A stretch of 64,000 bases of DNA from Malurus cyaneus samueli. Taxonomy: Eukaryota; Chordata; Aves; Passeriformes; Maluridae. Location: assembly GCA_009741485.1 (NCBI GenBank), contig CM019217.1:45536633-45600632 (forward strand). The letters run 5' to 3'. Made by a program: the position numbers and the translations under genes. The notes below the pieces were generated by a model that saw nothing but the letters and a program-made list of their open reading frames with translations, was not told where the DNA came from and made no database searches. Below are positions 47,647 to 61,900 of this stretch, piece after piece. How positions within the stretch are numbered: position 1 is the stretch's first letter; each line of letters starts with the position of its first letter.

Positions 47647-50600
47647 CTGTGAAAAGAAGAACCACAGGCTAAGCTCTCCCATCATAAAATTAATCTGTTC
47701 ACATTTCCTTTTAAAAAACCCCCGTATCTTCAGCTATAAAACAAACACTCACGAGCTATTTAGTTTGCACATTTTAAAACAGTCTATGCCACTAACAGAT
47801 AGTGCATACTTAAATACCTGCATGAAAAGAGAATGTGAATTTGCTGATTATTTTTTTCCCCTAGCATCTGTCATTGCTGGATATTTATTTTCCCTGTTGA
47901 ATGCATTAGAGGTAACATCTTCTCGGCTCTGCTTTAGAAAACATTACTCTGTTTTCTTTTTGGGTTTTTTTTTTCATTTAGTCTTAGGAAAACAGGTAAA
48001 ATACATTTAATGGTTTTTGTTTAAGATGTTCTACACCCAGAAATCAATGTCTCAGGAAACAAATAGCAACACAGTGGTGGAGGGGATCTCAAGATCGACA
48101 TCTTTAAGACATTGTGATAAGGCTACTTCCCTAGGGTCTTTTTCCCTGCAAACCTGTGATGAATTTTAAAGTGCTGCATATGACAGGCTGCTCTGGGTAG
48201 AGTTTGAACCAGGCATGCTCAGATACAAGATACTCCTTCCAGCTCCAATATATATGCATGACGAGGTACAAAGACTTGATCTGACAGCTACTTTTCTTCT
48301 TACAAACATATGGCTATGGGTAGCTTTTTTTTTTAAAGTAATTTTAAATGAATACAGCAATGTCTTGTTTCCATCCCCCTGAAACAAGTGCTCTTTCACC
48401 CATGCGAAGCTCTCTGTACTTCACCTGTGTGCACACTCAGCCAGAAGCAGTAAGAGCCACAGGTCTGCAAGTGCTTTTGTTAGTAAAAAAAAATCCAGCC
48501 GATATATATTATATCATTATATACAGAATTATAAATGCACTAGCATTTATAATCAACAAAAGGAGAAAACATTGATTTTCTATTTGTCTCAAAAAGCAGG
48601 GACATGGAGACATATTAAAGCAGCTCCAAAGTGCTGTTACCTTCCTTCCTTCTGAATTGCTTTAAAATATTTCTGCTCAGTACGATATTAATGATGCACA
48701 GATCCGCTATCAGACATACAGAAGTTACCTGGAAATCCCAGAGCCTTTCCATCTGCATTCAAACTTTCCCAGTTGTAATTAGCTTGCAAAGAAAATGAGT
48801 TCACAGCAAAAGCACTAATATTATCCCATCAGGAATGTCCCAGACAATCACAGCATGTGCTAGAACTCAGCAAGTGATAACAGAATCCATCTTCACCGTA
48901 GGTAAAATACAGGTTTTCACCAGTGATCCCTTTCCTCTGGTGGACTAACTAGGATAACTGCTTCTAAAGTTGGCTCTGCTTCCTGCAGTACTGGAGAAAT
49001 CCTCTTGACATCTTCCCTTTTACGTCAGCAGTTTCTTCACCAAACGTGACATTGGCACATCAATTCCGAACTCCCAGAGCTGAATAGCTTTGGTGGTGGA
49101 GATCACTCATGCATCAACTGTGGTGTGATTTGAGAGCACCCCATAGACCTGCCCCAGGCCCCATCTCCCCAGTCTTGCCTGGACCACAAACCTTTTGCAG
49201 CAAGCACCCCACAAGCCTGGAGTAGGTCCCAAGGCCAGCACAGGCTGCCAGGTCACCATCATGGATGTGCAGCCTGTCTGCCCTGCTCCAGGGGGTGATC
49301 ATCTCCCTGCTGATCTCCCCAAACCAAGCACCCTCCCACAATATCCCCCAGCCTCCCTTTTCTCCCACAAGACAGGCAGAGAACAACTAGTTGGACTGCA
49401 GGGATTCACAAACAAGTTTTGAGGAGCTATTTTCCAAAACTGCTCATCATCCAACTAGGGCTCCGTACCTAGGCTGTGGTGTCCATCTGCAGGATGCAGT
49501 TGTTCTGCTTTGTGCCCAGACACCAGGACCAGCAGACAGACCTAGGGCTGAATCTATTCTTGATGGCTTCTACCAGACTTGCCACAAGCTGCCCTCCTGC
49601 TTTATGGCACATTCCTCAGTTTCCAGCCCATAGTTAGGTTCTTTTATTTACTTCACAATCACATTCAAATGCTGCCCTACCTACAGCAAGGACTGCTATA
49701 CAGTCTCTGGAGAGTCTTCTGGGAGAGCAGACCACCAAATGGTTCCGCTCTAGCCCACAATTTGTATTTCAAAGCCAAATCAAACTCACTTGCACATGCA
49801 GACACCAGAGATGGGGAAATGAAAGCATGAAAATGTGCAACATGTAATGACAGCAGCCCACATCTAGTGTGTACTCAATGTAATTAGCTCTCAAAAAAGG
49901 ACTTGAATTTATCTCATTATGTCCCATCAAGACAGACAGAAAATCATTACAGCACAAGAATTTACCGTGCTTCTATTTTGTGCAAAGCAGCAAATGCAAA
50001 ATAAGTCATTTTTCCTTGACAGATTTTCAGCGAGGTGCAGCTTGTTGATGATGGTACGGTACTAGCTTAACTCAAAGGGAATGTTGTGGTTTTCATGAAT
50101 AAATACAGAGCCAAGAGATGCACAAGGCCAATAATCCATGTTTTAATGAGAGATGTGAAACAAAATTGAACGAGACCAATTTCGGTATAAACTGCAGGCT
50201 CTCATGGGTCAGGTAAGTCCCATCTCTATTCAAAAAGTATTAGGAGGAATACTGAAGAGCATTATGTTACACTGAAGATTTCAACATGAGTGCTCAAAAC
50301 AGGCAGCAGAACAGTGTCCTTAGGACTAAGGTGAAATATTCCTGTGTCAGTCAGAAAGGAAGAATTCAAGGGCAGGAAATGGGTTACACAAAAAAAAAGG
50401 GAGAACAGAAAACAAAACTAAATGAAAGAGGTGTCCCAGTGAGGAGTGTTGGCTGAACAGCAGTTGCTCTGGGGAGGACAAGGGATTTGCAGGGTCCCCC
50501 AGCACAATCTTGCAGGCTCAGACATACTGGAAATTTGTTTCAGAGCAGAACAGGGCCAAAACCAACTTACCTTGCATTTATCTTGGGTTTTGGCCTCTAT

Positions 50601-51770
50601 CTTACCATTCCTCTTCTGACAGACAATCTTATAATCTCTTCATGAAGTATACATGACTTTATTTAAAATTACATGGGTGTCTGGTGTTTAATTCCTAATT
50701 AAATCTTACTTTAGTCTTCTTATATTTTTATCTCAGTATTTCCAATTCAACAGTTACTGAAAGGATACACAGAACTAGCACAGTACAGTCACACAGATAA
50801 TGGTACTATGTCTTTTAAAGGGGATGGGAAAGAAGGAGAAATAAGATGAGTTTAAGACTCCCCATAATCTGCTGCAAGCCAGTTGAAAAGAAATGAAATA
50901 AAGTTTTAAGCTGTTGATGAGATCTGCTTCTTTCTTCTTAATATTAAAACTCTTTAACTGATTAACAGTCAGTGATGTGTGAAAACAGTCCTTAAATTAA
51001 ATTGGTTGCTAGAAAAAAAGTTATTATTTTTAGAGACAGCAAATACGCCATAAACAACCTGCTAATGTTAGGTACAAGTGGGATGTGTTTCTGTTAGTAG
51101 CACATCCATTATTAGCAAATTAATTTCACTCTTTTTATTTTTAATAGGAACCACAAAATGTGACATGCACAGAGCATTAACATCCGTGCAGCCTCTTGCT
51201 GCACACTTCAAAGGGGCCAGAGAGAGAAGGCTGCAAAGAGGGACGGCAGCATGAGCATCTCAGGACAGCAATGGCGTGAGCCAATCCTTAACCCAGCAGC
51301 AATGGGATTAGAAACTGTCTGTACCTTGCAGAGGGGAGCCCCCAAGAGCCATGCCCAAAGACACTGGCTCCTGGAACGTGGGTGGGTGCAGGTGGAAATC
51401 ACCTCTCACAGTGAAAACCAGCCTTTTCAGACAACATGTTGAGTGTGCTGCACTAGTAGCAGCGACAGGGAGTACCAGTGAGGGGACAAAGCAAAAAGGG
51501 GGGAGAACAAGACAGTGGCATCAACCAGCTGGGACTGCTTGGCAGATTATTTTCTGCAAGCCTTAACATCAAATGATTTGCAGCTGCATCCCTGTAACCC
51601 TCCCTTCCCTAAAGCTTTGGCTGAAAACTGCAGCCAAAGGGCAGGGCTTTCATCACCAGCTGCCCCACACCTTCGCTGGACATTGACCCAAGCACACACA
51701 CACTGGAAGCAAGGATCACATCTGAGGCTTCCATATTCACGTGACCGTGTCAGTAAACCCACCCAGCTAT

Positions 51771-52050
51771 TCCAGAATCACTGAGGCTGGAAAAGACCTC
51801 CAAGGTCATTGAGCCAAACCTTTGGCTGAACATCACCATGTCAACTAAACCAGAGCACCACGTCCCACAGCCAGTCATTTCTTGAACTTGGACTTCCAGG
51901 GATGGGGACTTTACCACTTCCCTGGGAAGCCTATTTTCATGCTTGACAACCCTTTCAGTGAGGAAATTCTTCCTGACATCCAACCCAAACCTCCCCTGCT
52001 GCAGCTTGAGGCCCTTTCCTCTCATCCTTTCACCAGTTGCAAGGGAGAAG
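51771..52050 (-). mobile_element. CR1 LINE 3' UTR part of an internally deleted element
   Basis: Read on the plus strand, this begins tccagaatcactgaggctgg, then aaaagacctccaaggtcatt, and continues through a ggaaattcttcctgacatcc block to cttgaggccctttcctctca. This is the reverse complement of a CR1 3' untranslated region, of a different sub-family from the copy at 21036. The match to remembered CR1 wording is good along its whole length, so this copy is moderately young. It runs directly into endonuclease-region sequence, with no reverse-transcriptase sequence between. Confidence 0.9.
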
Positions 52051-52440
52051 AGATTTCCTTATGAAGATACATCCAGCCTTCCTGAACCCTTTTGTTATTA
52101 AGGACTGTTTCTGAACCAGTGTCCTGAACAGGCCAAGGTCTGCCCTCTGGAAGTGCAAGGCAGGTTTTGATGACCTGTTTCCTTACTTCACCAAGAATCA
52201 AAAACTTTGTAATTTCTTGGCCACAATGCCCAAGACAGCCTTTCACTACCACATCTCCTACCAGCCCTACTCTCTTTGTAAAGCAGGTCTAGCAGGGCAC
52301 TGCCCCTGTGAGGTTCACTGGCCAGGTGTCGGCAAGTTAACATTCCAGATGCTCCAGGAGCCTCCTAAACAGCCCCCTCTCCACTGTGTTGAGTTTCTAG
52401 CAGACATCCAGCAAGTTGAATTCTCTTACAAGAACATGGG
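52050..52440 (-). pseudogene. CR1 LINE ORF2 endonuclease-region remnant
   Basis: The minus-strand translation contains EFNLLDVC, then VGLVGDVVVKGCLGHCG, ILGEVRKQV and RVQEGW in order. These match the C-terminal part of the CR1 ORF2 endonuclease and the linker after it (GDFNLPDICW, REGLVGDVVVGGRLGHSDHE, ILGEVRR, KGVQEGW in typical copies). Internal stops after DVC and elsewhere show that it is dead. It encoded part of the retrotransposon replication protein. On its 3' side the sequence jumps straight to the CR1 3' UTR, so the reverse-transcriptase part is missing. Confidence 0.8.
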
Positions 52441-55400
52441 ATAATGTGAAAGGTCAGCCAGCTGCTTGTAGAATACACTACCTGTCTCTTCATCCCATAA
52501 TTAGTATTAGTGGGAATTCCAGTTTTGTCCCTGTAGAGAGAGAATCTAGGAAGTATGACCCTATAAACCTTGAAACCCCAGCAGATAGAAAAAAGGTCCA
52601 AGTTATTACTCTCTTCACACTCTCGTGATACTGGGAGGATAAGCTCACAGTACTTAAGTGCTTAGGATCAGCAAAGCGACCTTTCATGTCCCAGAAAATA
52701 AAGCTCAAACAGAAATTACACTGTCTCCCGTGCAGAGCACCAAATTAGTCTCCACAGTAATCAGAAACCACAAGTATAACTCATAAGGCAGCGCCACTAA
52801 TCCATAAATAAAGCTAAAGGACTAAATCTAACAAAAATTAATGAGGATAAGGATGCCTACTCTCGAAGGAGCACAGGTTATCTGGCTGAAGCTGAGGTTT
52901 CCTCTCCAGCCTGGAAAGCTCCTTTGCTTCTCCTTCAATCCTCAGTCCCATTTACCCTTTCAGACTGCAAACCTCTTCAGACAGGGACACACAGCTCAAA
53001 ATGCTCCATGGCATTTTAAAAGAACCGCAGTGTAAAGCTCTCTGCCCCATTACAGACCCACAGTCCACACTGAGGCAGCTCTCAGCTGACACAGAAGCCG
53101 GGTATGGAGGGCTGTGTGTGTGCGTTTCCAGCTCTGTAGCTCATCAGCTCTGCTTTCATTAGCACACTGCTCTGGTGCAGGGAATATGCCTTGAGAGCTG
53201 AAGGATCTGAGCAAAAACAAGATACAAATAAATCAGCTCCTTTTCTCCAGAGCTGCCTTGCCTTGAAGTGTTTGCACTGAGAAGAGGGGGCTGCTGCCTC
53301 TTAGATGTGTCCAAAACCTTTAAAAGGGTTTAGCGAGGTACAGTCTTTACAATGTGGAATCAATTAAAATGCTGGGAGGCTCCAAGCCTCAGCTTGTGCT
53401 CCTGACACACTCTTTTACTTACAAGAAAAAACAAAACAGAAAACCACAACGGACTGTCTTCATGTCTCCCAACAAGCATAAACACATGAACGCCAAGCTC
53501 TTCTAAAAAGTATTTCAAGAACTACAGCAACCCACCACAGAGCATCCTCCTGCAGAATTTACAAGCAGGCTCCCAAGAGCTAATCCCGCCCTCCCTAACA
53601 GCTTTCCTGAACTGCAGGCTGACACTGAAATTGCTGCCAAAGCTATAAAGCTACAGAAAAATGTGTAAAATGCCCCGATTATATCTCTTTTAGGCTTGGT
53701 CTCTCTATCTGCAATAGTGCTATGTTGCTTCCTTGGGGAAGCATGCCTTGGGGATTTGAAGGGAATTAAATAAATACCCACTAATAAAACACTGTAATTC
53801 GAAGCTGCCAGTTTGCTTCAATCCAGTAGACTTGCCAGCATCTTTCAGGAAGTCCAATACCCAATGCTGCAGTCCAAGACCTGCTAAAGGTCCTTTTAAA
53901 TGATGTTCTGGAGCTTGAGATAAATGGGTCATCTATGGGGTCTGCACTTCAAAAAAAGAGACTTGGACCCTACCTTGGATCTACACCAATTGATGCATCT
54001 CAAGTGGGAAATATTCTTTTAAGCTTTTATTCTTTTGTTCTAAGAAAACACTGTCTTTTGATGCTGTTCTGTCGAACCCCACAGTAACTCAGGCTGAATT
54101 ATTTCCACTCTGCATTGAAATCAGCTCTAGCTCTGAATACAAAAACAACCTTTAAAACTGTAATATTAAATAAATTAGTACTTTCAGTTCCTCCCTCTGA
54201 AATACCACTTTTTTCTATCACGTGGCTCACAAAATTGTCACAAACAATTTATGACATAACTGCAGTTGCTAGAAACTAAGAATTAACTGCCACTAATGAC
54301 ATTAATGTGTTTCTTCTAAATGGCATAAAACTTCATCACATGGCATCACTCTGAAAAATTCATCAAATTCCCAAGTAAACTACGTTTTCAAGGCATAAAA
54401 ATACCTAGAACACAACACATTTGAAAACGCTCATGCTTACATTAGTATCTTAATGGGCTATATTTCTGCACATTCTGACTTCGCTCTAAAGGAGATTTTA
54501 AAGCAATCAATGAGGCAAAACCTGAGTGAAGCCTAAAGCCTCAGTAGTGTGATGGAGGACTAAGGAAAGAGATTTATCCTGGCATATATGCAAGCCCACT
54601 CTATCGTTTGGTTTGATTTCGCAGAAGGAAAGCAAGCTATGGAAAATAAATGCTTGTAGGGGAAACAGGTTTTTCAAAAGCACTCAGTACTGCGCAAGCA
54701 TGCTCCCTCAGGCTGCGTCAACTGCAGGGCTAGATGGCTGTGCTTTGGTTTTGAGGGGTTTTCTTTCAGCCAAACCTTCCTGTCCAAAAAAACACCCAGA
54801 GAAGCTGACACATTTCTAGAGAAAGCACTATTTAAGACGAAGTGTCATTTCCTAGCAAACCCAAAATTTCTGTGACCAGCAGCTGAACGCTCTTGCAAGT
54901 GTGTACAAGGGCTCCTCCAGCTCCCAGCACAGGCAGCACCTGCAGTCTTCCTTGCTCTCTGGCTGCAAGGGACAGATCCAGGTTGATCTCACTGAGCTCC
55001 AACTATCTGGTTTACAACAACAACAAAAAAAAAAGGCAGTCAAAATCCTGTTGCTACAGCTTTCTGCCTATTATAGCTATGAAATATGTCTCTTTACAAA
55101 TCTCTATGTCTATAAAAATCTGTGTATCTTCACTTTGTTCTCTGAGGTGTGGGACAAAGATGCACTTAAATGACTCTTAAATTACTGTCTTTGGTTTTTT
55201 AATGAAGACAAACTGAAATAATTTCACTCCCTTAAACAGAGGAAGCTATGATTTATAATGCTGCACCTGAAGAAAAAATACAATTTAAGACACAGAAGGC
55301 AGCAGAGACACGTTTGTTTCCACACGCTCATAAACAGAACTTGAGATGCCCAGCTCCACACATCATCCAAGAGGCACAGGAGTCTATTCTGGGGGTTTCT

Positions 55401-58400
55401 GCACACAAAGACACACACCCAGGTTGTCCTTTGTTATGCGAGTGGCGCCTTAAACATTCAAGCTGCATTGCCGTGCTAAGCGAGGGGAGGATTGATGGAC
55501 AAGCCACAGAGCTCCCTCGAGTTCGACAGCGGCATTGACTGAATAGCAATAACAAGCATCGTCCCTAATGGCAGCTGCGGGACAGGATCAAACTTGAAAA
55601 CGATGCAGCCAAAGCCCCGCAGTGTCCATCTGTATACACCTATTACAGACAATAATACGAAGGTCAGTCAGCAAAATCTCCTGGAAGACTGGGCTCTTCA
55701 AAGCTACATGTTTGCTAGCACAATACTACAATAAAAGGGTTTTAGTCTTTTGGTTCAGTCTGCCATAGGGATCTGGAGCCCAACTGGCAAAGAAAAAAAT
55801 AATCTTTAATTATGTTGTGGTTTGGACAATTGCAAACCACTGTGGTTAAGAAATATGATGATCGGGAGGATTTATTTTGATGATTTATGCCATGTGTGTT
55901 TACTCTACCAACATTTAAAAGTTTTACCCTGAAACTAATAAACTGTACATATGCATGCAGTAAAGAGAAGTAAAGAAGCTTAAAATATTTCCCTCTGATT
56001 GGCTCCACCCTGCTCAACTTCATTTGTGTGAACAAGATTTCTTGCTGGTATAAAATCAGGCTTTCCTCTGCTGACTGTTTGGTCCAAAACAGGCGGCATT
56101 CCACCAACCTACAGAGATGCTAACACCTACTCAAAAGGGTCCTTTCAAAGCTGGCGTCAAATGTTTAAGGGCTTGTTTGCTTCTAGTTTTATGATCATCT
56201 GTCTCAGGAGGTAAATTCAGCAGGACTGGCTGCAGACAATTTCTTTTAAAATTGTTCCTCTGTAATTTATGGCTGAACATATGTCACTCCAGACACATCT
56301 ATTCAAATTCCATCAGAGGGCGACGGAGATGGATCTTTTACAGTCCTGACCGAAAAGGATAGGAAGGATTTATCCAGAGTTGACAGAACGAAGCGTGCTA
56401 AATGGGTTTATGCACAGAACAATGATTCTGGGGAAGTGGTGTTTGTTGGTGTGTGGTGTTTGTTTGGGTATTTTGTTGCCATTGCAAATTTGAGGTACAG
56501 GCAATGCTCGCCAATTTTGTCGTGGGCAGGGAGCTTAGAGATGCACAGAAAGAAACACAGACATGTTGGGGAACACCTCCCTTCAGTCATGCCTCCTTCC
56601 ACAGAAGTTCGTGTGGTTTTGCACTGGAGCACACTGGTTAGAGTTACAGATGGAGGTCTCACTGAGCTACATTCTGCCCTGACAAGCACACCACAAGATG
56701 CTCTGGCTTCGGTCAGGAGGCCACAAATCAAGGAGTGTGCGCAAGGAAGACATGGCAAATATTATCCTGAGAAATTTAACAAGGAAAGCTGAGCAAACTC
56801 CAAACACATAACCAAGTCCACAGAAACATCAGGTGGTTATCCCACCACGTGCAGATCGAATGCTTCATCATTTCAGTTTAATTAACCAGACATAAAAATA
56901 CTGAGATTATTTGCTGATTAAACTGCCCCTTTGGGTCAGATGAACACGGCAACACTTTACAGCTCATCTGCCTTGCCAAGTAACTCCACCCAACAGCTCC
57001 TCTTTAGGAACGAGCTCAACAAAGGGCAACCTGAGGCATTGCTGGCTCTTCCCATGTCAGCCTGACAATACTGGGAGCTTTTCTTCTGCGTTCTGATCCT
57101 TCGGAGAATTTATTTCAATACGATCTCTCCTGCTTTGGGAGGAAAACTTGCTGCATATAAAAAATGCTCAAACCCAAGACAGAACAATATAACTTGACAC
57201 TTTAATCCTCTTGGTTTTGAAGCCAATCTCAATACTGCTTGGGCAGGGAGCCTCGTGGCTTTTGGATGCTGGAGTTGGGTCATCCTTGCCATGAATGAGC
57301 TAGAACTGCTGTGACTCCAGCCCAGCCAGAAAAAAAACCTAAGCCCAGAGGAAAAAAAAACCAAAAAATGGTTATATCCCAAGAAGATATTTTATCAGAC
57401 TACAAACTGTACTTTACTGAGACAAAAGCATCCACTGGGAGGGGACAATCCTGCTAACAACCCTGTCCACTGCCTCTTCTGATGGGCTTTGTTCTTGCCC
57501 CAAAAATGGTTGCTTGACATATGCAACTGTTCCAGAAATTCACAAATGAAGCAAAAAATAAAGCAAAGCAAACACTGCCTTCCCTCTTGCTACATGAAGT
57601 CTTGCCATTATGTCCTTCCTGCCAAATCCACTTCCCCATAACATAAAGTATTAGCCTGAAGCAAAGTTTGCAGCAGCAATGCTGGCCATTCTCACTTTTT
57701 ATTTAAAGTTGTGAGCTGGCAAAGCTTGATTTATGGAGATTTAATTGTCAAAGTATTATAACAGAATACTGTTGCTCACATGCAGCTCACATGGCCCTCC
57801 AGTTATATCCAAAGAAATAAGCATTGTCTTTACATGCCTGTTTGCCCTGGAAGCCCAGCACTGCCTTTATTTGTAATTTCAGCTGCATCTGCACCCTTGT
57901 ATTGCAACAACTTGAACAGTCGAAAGGCAGCTTGGAGAAAAAAAACAAAAAAACAAACCTTCTGTTTTACAGAAACCATTCATGTTGGATTTCTTCAAGG
58001 GAAGACTGGAAGACAGCAAGAAGGCAAAAAGGAAGCAGTTGTCATGGACACAAGGGTGGTGCACCCTGGGTCTGGGATACCTATGCCTTGTAAGAAACAA
58101 GATTGCAACCTGCTTTTCTTATGTCTCCTACACAACCACCCTCAAGAGGCTGCTACTCCTCACTGCCAGCTCCAATTCCACACCTTGTTCTTAAAGACTT
58201 GTCAAGTGCTGTGGCATCCATCCTGCGAGACCCAGCAGGTGAGGGTGGTACAAAGAAGATGCTGCCTGTCCCCTCACCAGCCCTGAAATTTAGAGACTGC
58301 CGGAGAATAAAAAGAATCAGTCTTATCATGAGAGAAAAAAAAAAAAAGCGAGAGGAAAAAGAGGTTACTAACCTCTTAGAGAAGAAAGCCTGAAAATGAG

Positions 58401-58913
58401 ACCACCACCAGCAAAACCAGCAGAAGGCAAATGCAAAAAGCCCAGTATTAATTATCTGAAGAGGTACACTTTGCACTGAAAGACCGAATGGGAGTTTCCT
58501 GATGGAAGTAAGGACTGGTATTATTTTCCTCCCTGTCATCTCTTGGCCTCCCCAATATCTAGCATCCATTCCATATGGATGCACTTCTGGATGTTGGTTT
58601 CTTTTCAGATGCACTAGAGAGCAGCCAGAAACTTCTGTGGTTTCAAGACTTAGCCCAAATACCATTTACAATTTATTTTTTTCAAATGTGTGCAAGTGGT
58701 AAAAACGCAAGGGTTCATTATTCCACACAGAATTCTCTCATCATGCAGCCAAATTTAAAAATAAATAGTTGCAATTAAATGTGTCACTACATTATTTATG
58801 TAGATGCATTCGATTTGCAGAAAGCCGCTATAAAAATACTCCCCTTCAATCCATGGGAAATTTATTGCACTTTTATTGTATATTTTCTTCTCTCTGCTCA
58901 AATGTATGTTGCT

Positions 58914-58945
58914 CCCTGCCTTTTTCTCACCCTGCCTTTTTCTCA
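58914..58945. repeat. 16 bp perfect tandem duplication
   Basis: The unit ccctgcctttttctca occurs twice head to tail inside a pyrimidine-rich tract of the upstream intron. Confidence 0.95.
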
Positions 58946-61900
58946 CAATTATTTAACACATAATTTTCCAGCCACTGTTTCTCCTACATTTGTCTTGAAA
59001 GAATGAGGGACGTAATCCAAATCCAAATGTTTCTTGATTATTTGTGAACAAGGCTGCTAAATGATTACTAGGCAGATAATTCCAGTATTTCCCTTGCAAT
59101 CAAGCACCACTCCTTGTACCTGCATTTGGCTCTTACAGCTGTTGGGCAAATGATATGCACCAAGGCTGCCCAAGGCTTCAGAGTGCATATTAATTCTGTC
59201 AGAAACTCCAGACACTCTAAAGAATTGCTAATTTAACAACGGACTGTGAAATTATTTTTTCTTTCTTTATTAATTGCTGTGCTGTTTGAAAGTGACTTCA
59301 CTGCCCCAACTGTCTTTTGGCATGAAGAATGGGGGGTATTTCATCCGGTGAGGAAATAACTGAAAGCTTTCTCCCCAGCAATCTGTATATTCATAACCAC
59401 ATATAAATATGTGAAACAACTGCTAATAAAAACAGGTTAATTTGCTGCAGGTGTTCCTCTGTCAATTTAGCCAGGTGATATTAGCAAAATCTGACAGGGA
59501 AGCACAGTGATATATTTCATTTGTGCCTTGACATTTTGATTCTGTTTGTTAGAGTGTATGTGCAGGGATCTGGCTTTTTCTCCAAGACCTCTATAGCTGT
59601 CAGTCTGTGCAAACAGGACTTGACAAGATGTCCATTTAGCAGGATGGGAGGGCAAAGGGAAAAAAATAGAGAGATGGAGAGACCAGGTATCTGGGTAACG
59701 CTGCACTGCAGTGCAAAAATGGATGCTTTTCACATACTGAGCAACTTGAAAAAAAAAAAAAGAGCAGCTTGATATGCAGGATCTGAGATGGTTTGCATCC
59801 TTTAATCAATAGCTCCTTCGAGAAAGGTGGCCAAGAAAACATAAATAGATGGTAGAGGAGAAAGAAGACAAAAAGCCAGAGTTGGAAAAGGCATAGGATC
59901 ACTGCAGACTTATCCACAGAAATATTTTTAACTAGTCTTAATTCTTTTTTGAAAAGAGAAAGGAAAAAATGATGCTTTCATTTGCTCCAGAGAAATTAGA
60001 TTTAAGAATAAATCTAAATAGGAAGTTTTGCTTTCCTAGGCTGCCTTTTTCCAGCCTGAGGAAAGAAGCAGAAGGTGATTAAGCCATCTCTTCCAGAAAT
60101 AATGTAGGAATTTAGAAGCCTTCAGCTAGTTTCTCCCTGCAAAGAACTTTGGACCAGAAGCAAGCAAATGATTTACAATGAAATAGAGTACAAAATAGCT
60201 ACAAAGATGAAACAACAGAAAATGAATGCAGCATTTAAACAAGACAGTAACCACAGTTCAGAGATTTATGGTAACTGGCTGGTGTATAAAGATAAGAAAG
60301 GGATTCTGATAGTCTGGGCGATTCCTGCATCCCTGCAAGCATGGTTTAAGAGCAAAACTGAATACCCAGCTGCAGTTAAAATTCAGAACAAAAGTGCTAG
60401 TGGTGTTTAAACCATTCCTTACCTTTCAGCACGTGTCAATGTCACCACAGGGCATCTACACAGCATCAGCCAGGCCAGTGCTGCCCACAGGCTGCAGAGC
60501 CAGGCAGGGGCTGGCCTTTTCCTCCCCTGGGGTGAATGACAGCTGCTCCCACCACATCTACACCAGGGCGCAGAGAGGCATCTTCCCCTTGCTCTCTCCT
60601 CTCAAAGGCCATGTAGCTGAACACACACTTTTCATTGTCCAGAGCTGGGCCAGACACCTCCAAAGCCACCAAACCTGGTCCCAGACATCTGGTGAGTGTG
60701 CAAATGACCTGCCATCCCCAGAAAGGGGAAGGCTTGAAAAAGGTTTGTGTCAAAAAGAACCCATGACAGACATCCCCGAGCAGCTGTGCACCTTCACAGC
60801 ATTCCTGTATATCACCTCTGGCATAAAGTGATGAAAAGAGACCTCAGCTGAGCAGAGCCAGTCATGTCCTCCTTACCTTGCTGCTCCACCGAGTTAGAAA
60901 ATATGTATTACTGAAGCTGTAGAGTGCTTACAATTATAGCTGCAAACCTAGTAATCTCCACTGATGTAGGTAAATTGCTGACCTCTCTATCACTGTTACT
61001 TACGATGCAAAAAAACCTTGGGTTTTACTCCGCAGCTTAATAAAACCTGTGGGGAATTGGCACAAGGCTTTCATTCCTTATAGCCAGCCTTTAATGTTGG
61101 AGTCTAGATTTCCTGGAGGGGAACTGAATAGTTTAGAATAATTAGTGATTTACATATAGAGCTGTCAACAAAGATACACGGTATTAAGTTACCATGATGA
61201 AGGGTTCCACTTTCTCAGTTGCTACTTTGGATTTGATTTTATTTAAAAATTCTGTATTTTAATTCTGCTCACATTCTGCAATCGCTAGTAAAGTGGCCTG
61301 AAGCGGACAGCAAGAGGAGAGCACTAAATCGAAGGCCTAAATCACTTCTTCCTCAGTTCCCCCTGGCAGATTTAAAGAGCAACCTGGCACTAATGCTTTC
61401 AAATAATATACTGTTGGACCTGACACAGCAGAGAAACTCTGCTTCAAATCACACAATGGTCCAGATGACCATGCAATTACAATTAACCTCCTGCCCGCTG
61501 TGCCTAATGACAAATGATCATGTGAATGATAGACTCAGGAAAGGACTCAGGTATCAAAAAAATTATTTCTGATTCTTACATATTTAAAAAGCCATTTTCA
61601 GTTAGAAAAAAGCCAAGGGACACTAATTTTAGTTTTGCATCCAAGAGAAATGAATAACCCTCGATAATACACATGCAGGCATAAGCACAGGCTGTCAGCC
61701 TTCTAGCAGCAAGAGGGATGCATGGAAGTCTCCTTCCGCCGGGGCGCTGTAATCGGAAAAGTACTAATATCCTCCACCACTATAAATCTCAGCCCAGACC
61801 AGAGAGCATGAATTTTGTCCAAGCTGGATAAAAAAGGTAATATAACCTCAAAATAGCATGCAATATTTTTTGGCACACTTACTAGGCCCATGGGGTTCAC

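Noticed and set aside
56408..56792. Overlapping open frames of about 116-118 codons on both strands
   Set aside because: Translations look like random sequence; no domain or splice context.
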